A stretch of DNA of 5,951 nucleotides from CAZWRK01 sp964635875 (lineage in GTDB: Bacteria; Pseudomonadota; Gammaproteobacteria; Burkholderiales; Aquaspirillaceae). The notes below the pieces were generated by a model. That model worked only from the letters and a program-made list of their open reading frames with translations. It did not search any database and had not been told where the DNA came from. This document shows, in pieces, positions 4,420 through 5,951 of the stretch; position 1 is the first letter of the stretch; every line of letters starts with the position of its first letter. The stretch lies in NCBI GenBank assembly GCA_964635875.1, contig CAZWRK010000197.1, positions 1-5,951 of the forward strand. Reading direction: 5' to 3'. The translations under genes and the position numbers were made by a program.

Positions 4420-4669
4420 ACGCTTCCTTTAGTTGTTGCGCCTCTTGTTCTAGTGCCTTAACCATATTCGCCCACCGCTGATAGAAAGCATTATCCAGAT
4501 CTTCCATGTTGAATCCAAGCAACCATCCAGAACACTGGAGCAGAACGTCAACCTGATTATGTAGGAAGGCTTTATACTTCTCGTCCTGTACGTGGGTGTT
4601 GATATGTCCGTGAAGGATGATTGAAGCTTCGCACGAAGCGTCTTTTATTTGTTCATGGGTTGGGCGCAT
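4343..4669 (-). CDS. Hypothetical helical protein, 108 aa
   Basis: No family recognised. Residues 1-63 look globular (HEQIKDASCEASIILHGHIN..., then CSGWLLGFNMEDL). Residues 64-92 form a charged helix/coiled coil rich in E, K, Q and A (MVKALEQEAQQLKEAYEESK), and the last 16 are disordered and polar. AGGA lies 4 nt upstream of the ATG, and the first 17 nt overlap the previous gene. The last 25 codons share sequence with the start of the helix-turn-helix gene, so the functional part probably ends near residue 90. Confidence 0.7.
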   Translation of the reverse strand: MRPTHEQIKDASCEASIILHGHINTHVQDEKYKAFLHNQVDVLLQCSGWLLGFNMEDLDNAFYQRWANMVKALEQEAQQLKEAYEESKRKAEGVATTGQDNQPPSSVD

Positions 4670-4838
4670 TGGTTCCTTTCATAGATTCTTGAACGGCGAT
4701 GTCGTGTGCTGCTGTGGTTATAATAATCATTGATCGTTGATATACTTCCTGATGATTAAGCCATGATGCTTGCATATCAAGTAAAGCCTTTCTTATTTGT
4801 TCTGATGGTGATTCTTTTTTATCCTCGTTATTTTTCAT
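4653..4838 (-). CDS. Hypothetical protein, 61 aa
   Basis: Unrecognised, predicted all-helical and soluble: a charged N-terminus (MKNNEDKKESPSEQ), then ALLDMQASWLNHQEVYQRSM and an apolar III-TTAAHDIAV stretch too short for a membrane helix. GGAG lies 7 nt upstream of the ATG, inside the end of the preceding gene, which it overlaps by 11 nt. Part of the coupled small-gene string. Confidence 0.7.
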   Translation of the reverse strand: MKNNEDKKESPSEQIRKALLDMQASWLNHQEVYQRSMIIITTAAHDIAVQESMKGTNAPNP

Positions 4839-5058
4839 TATCTATCTCCATATTTTGTTGCATTAGTTCATCGAGAGTCCATTCGTAATCGGACATGACA
4901 TCGTGTCCGGTATTCAGCGCGTTGATGTGAACCAATTTATAGGTTGGTTCATCGTGTTCAAGTCGGCGCTTAGGTTTATTCAACTTTACAATACGGACAA
5001 CTTGACCGTGCGGAGATATTAGTCGATCCCCTGATTTCAGTTCGGGTAGTATGCTCAT
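4828..5058 (-). CDS. Small beta-rich hypothetical protein, 76 aa
   Basis: The pattern SGDRLISPHGQVVRIVKLNK (9-28) followed by YKLVHINAL and DVMSDYEWTLDEL resembles a small SH3-like beta-barrel, the kind that begins 'GD-x-hydrophobic-x-P-x-G'. This is a fold guess, not a family assignment. The start at 5058 lacks a clear Shine-Dalgarno but the first strand begins near residue 5, so the start cannot be far downstream. It overlaps the upstream CPYC membrane ORF by 83 nt in another frame, and translation re-entry from that gene is plausible. Confidence 0.72.
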   Translation of the reverse strand: MSILPELKSGDRLISPHGQVVRIVKLNKPKRRLEHDEPTYKLVHINALNTGHDVMSDYEWTLDELMQQNMEIDNEK

Positions 5059-5170
5059 TGAGTGTTAGCTTTATTGCTGCGCAAATCATGGCGATGACAA
5101 TACCAATTATAAATATTTCAATTGGTTTTATTCTTGGGTTGTCTAGTTCGGAGAAGTTTTTGCTTACCAT
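4976..5170 (-). CDS. Single-pass membrane ORF with C-terminal CPYC, 64 aa
   Basis: A charged N-terminus (MVSKNFSELDNPRIK) leads into one membrane helix at 17-35 (IEIFIIGIVIAMICAAIK), then a polar tail ending SSCPYCKVE. The Cys-x-x-Cys end could bind metal or form a disulfide, if real. The ATG is 2 nt after the stop of the 46-aa ORF, fitting operon spacing, but the nearest AGGTG is 14 nt away. The last 27 codons are shared with the downstream gene in another frame, so the tail may be coincidental. The membrane segment makes it more than a random ORF. Confidence 0.5.
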   Translation of the reverse strand: MVSKNFSELDNPRIKPIEIFIIGIVIAMICAAIKLTLNEHTTRTEIRGSTNISARSSCPYCKVE

Positions 5171-5172
5171 TT

Positions 5173-5313
5173 TTATATGTTATACACCTGCTTTATTGTG
5201 GTCAATAGCTTGGAAACGGTCTGCTGGTATTTTTCGTAAGCACACGTATAGCCTTGCGGGAACTTTTCTTTCAGCTCATTAACGTTGTAGACAACGATTT
5301 CAATCGTTCTCAT
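5173..5313 (-). CDS. Small hypothetical protein, 46 aa
   Basis: The ORF begins MRTIEIVVYNVNELKEKFPQ and ends TTIKQVYNI. The N-terminus has the 'beta strand then NEL/DEL helix' look of a widespread group of small phage proteins that start M-x-x-I-E-x-x-V-Y-x-x-x-E-L; here it is much shorter than those usually are, so it may be a truncated relative. The ATG is 3 nt after the stop of the 109-aa gene. A GAGGT abuts the start codon (too close), and a GGA lies about 12 nt upstream, so initiation is probably coupled. It fills the gap between its neighbours exactly. Confidence 0.6.
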   Translation of the reverse strand: MRTIEIVVYNVNELKEKFPQGYTCAYEKYQQTVSKLLTTIKQVYNI

Positions 5314-5316
5314 ACC

Positions 5317-5646
5317 TCAACTCATTCCAAACGCGGCGCTGGCTTCGTTATTTGCGTCATTAATAAAGGCCATTAGTTGTTCTTTTCTCTCGTCTCCACG
5401 AGTTGCTAAACATTCCCTAATATTGCGCATGTATGCCTCCAACTTCAAAATCCTTGCGATCATTTCCGGCACGAGGGCGATGGCTTGGGCGTTGGCCTCT
5501 GCGTCCGCGTTCAGAAATACCGGCGTCGCGCATATTGTACGGCCAGATGGCACGGAATATATGGCCATTTGATGCCTACCAAATTTCCAGGGACCGGGTT
5601 CTATCTCCGCTTGCAGTTTTTTAAGGTCTACGTTTTTCAGTTTCAT
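5317..5646 (-). CDS. Phage hypothetical protein with NAEAN-AIA-PEM motif, 109 aa
   Basis: The N-terminal half is beta-rich (PGPWKFGRHQMAIYS, SGRTICATPVFL). Then residues 47-63 carry ADAEANAQAIALVPEMIAR, the 'NA-x-x-I-A-x-x-P-x-M/L' motif common in small phage early proteins of the Ead/Ea22-type group, followed by a helix (ILKLEAYMRNIRECL). The biochemical role of such proteins is unknown. AGGAG lies 6 nt upstream of the ATG, the best ribosome-binding site in the window, suggesting good expression. Confidence 0.82.
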   Translation of the reverse strand: MKLKNVDLKKLQAEIEPGPWKFGRHQMAIYSVPSGRTICATPVFLNADAEANAQAIALVPEMIARILKLEAYMRNIRECLATRGDERKEQLMAFINDANNEASAAFGMS

Positions 5647-5672
5647 GTTAGGCTCCTGTTGCTTACCAAATT

Positions 5673-5681
5673 GTTATATCA
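5673..5681 (-). promoter_or_regulatory. Possible extended -10 promoter before the 109-aa gene
   Basis: TGATATAAC on the minus strand (TG-n-TATAAC) lies in the 46-nt gap between the 73-aa and 109-aa genes. No -35 box is recognisable. It could be an internal start; AT-rich chance occurrence is the alternative. Confidence 0.2.
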
Positions 5682-5692
5682 AGCGTACTGCT

Positions 5693-5914
5693 TTATTCCT
5701 CTTGGTATCCGTCAAAGAATTGTTCTTGCTCTGGCCCTGTGTTTCGTTGCGTTTCGGGATTGTTGCAATGTTCTTTAGCCTCTTCTAGTGTGTCCACTCG
5801 TTTAATTATTTCTCTTCTACCGCCGCCGGATGGATGCCAGTGGCGTATAATCAAATAGCCCTTAATGTCTTTGTTATCACGTCTACCCGATAGATCTTTT
5901 AATATTTTAATCAT
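5693..5914 (-). CDS. Conserved phage-type hypothetical protein, 73 aa
   Basis: Contains KGYLIIRHWHPSGGGR (18-33), then EIIKRVDTLEEAKEHCNNPETQR (35-57) and a final FFDGYQEE. The order 'strand - TLEEAxxHCNxPET - FDGY' recurs in many small phage and bacterial proteins of unknown function; it is recognised as a pattern only. The His-Cys pair could matter for metal or catalysis, but nothing proves it. AGGA lies 8 nt before the ATG. It is the first complete gene of the transcribed string in this window. Confidence 0.85.
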   Translation of the reverse strand: MIKILKDLSGRRDNKDIKGYLIIRHWHPSGGGRREIIKRVDTLEEAKEHCNNPETQRNTGPEQEQFFDGYQEE

Positions 5915-5932
5915 TTTATTATTCCTATCCTT

Positions 5933-5947
5933 AATCTGTTACAGATT
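5933..5947. repeat. 15-bp palindrome AATCTGT-T-ACAGATT
   Basis: Perfect 7-bp inverted repeat around one central base, 18 nt upstream of the 73-aa gene start. The arms are too close for an RNA hairpin of full length, so a two-fold symmetric protein-binding site (operator) is the natural reading. No promoter boxes are visible before the window ends. Confidence 0.45.
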
Positions 5948-5951
5948 TGTT

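Noticed and set aside
5058..5282. Plus-strand hydrophobic ORF
   Set aside because: It starts at TTG and lies opposite the minus-strand 46-aa and membrane ORFs, which fit the operon spacing; it has no plausible neighbour on its strand.

Overview
The window looks like part of a tailed bacteriophage or prophage early region. Every supported gene reads leftwards (minus strand). Genes are short, tightly packed and mostly unrecognised, joined by ATGA/TAATG stop-start overlaps and preceded by AGGA/GGAG ribosome-binding sites. Base composition is moderately AT-rich. The Shine-Dalgarno sites and sigma70-type promoters point to a bacterial host, but nothing identifies which one.

Right part (5951 to about 3793), in transcription order: a 73-aa protein with a recurring phage HC-NPET-DGY pattern; a 109-aa protein with a phage NAEAN-type motif; a 46-aa ORF; a single-pass membrane ORF ending in CPYC; a 76-aa putative beta-barrel protein; 61-aa and 108-aa helical proteins; a 71-aa helix-turn-helix protein; a 24-aa membrane peptide; a 78-aa membrane-anchored protein; and a 37-aa peptide. 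This is a typical accessory 'small gene' string.

Middle part (about 3836 to 3004): this holds the most unusual content. Three overlapping sigma70-like promoters feed a transcript that would begin at or near a perfect 10-bp stem-loop. It continues through a 12-bp terminator-like hairpin and a CAU tRNA with initiator (fMet) hallmarks. It then runs into about 500 nt with long nested complementarities, a very stable 68-nt hairpin and a loop-to-junction pseudoknot candidate. I read this as a large ornate noncoding RNA. Position and size recall the phage-associated, tRNA-adjacent ROOL and GOLLD classes, but the class cannot be assigned by eye. A competing reading is that its 3' part encodes a 69-aa protein with its own ribosome-binding site; both are recorded.

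Left part (3003 to 1): a frame-disrupted mini-gene abuts an RNase HI-family gene. Then come a 98-aa helical protein (TTG start), a winged-helix replication-initiator-like protein, a protein placed and shaped like a helicase loader, and two hypothetical proteins. RNase H, origin-binding-type HTH protein and possible loader together suggest a DNA-replication module, transcribed downstream of the tRNA/RNA block.
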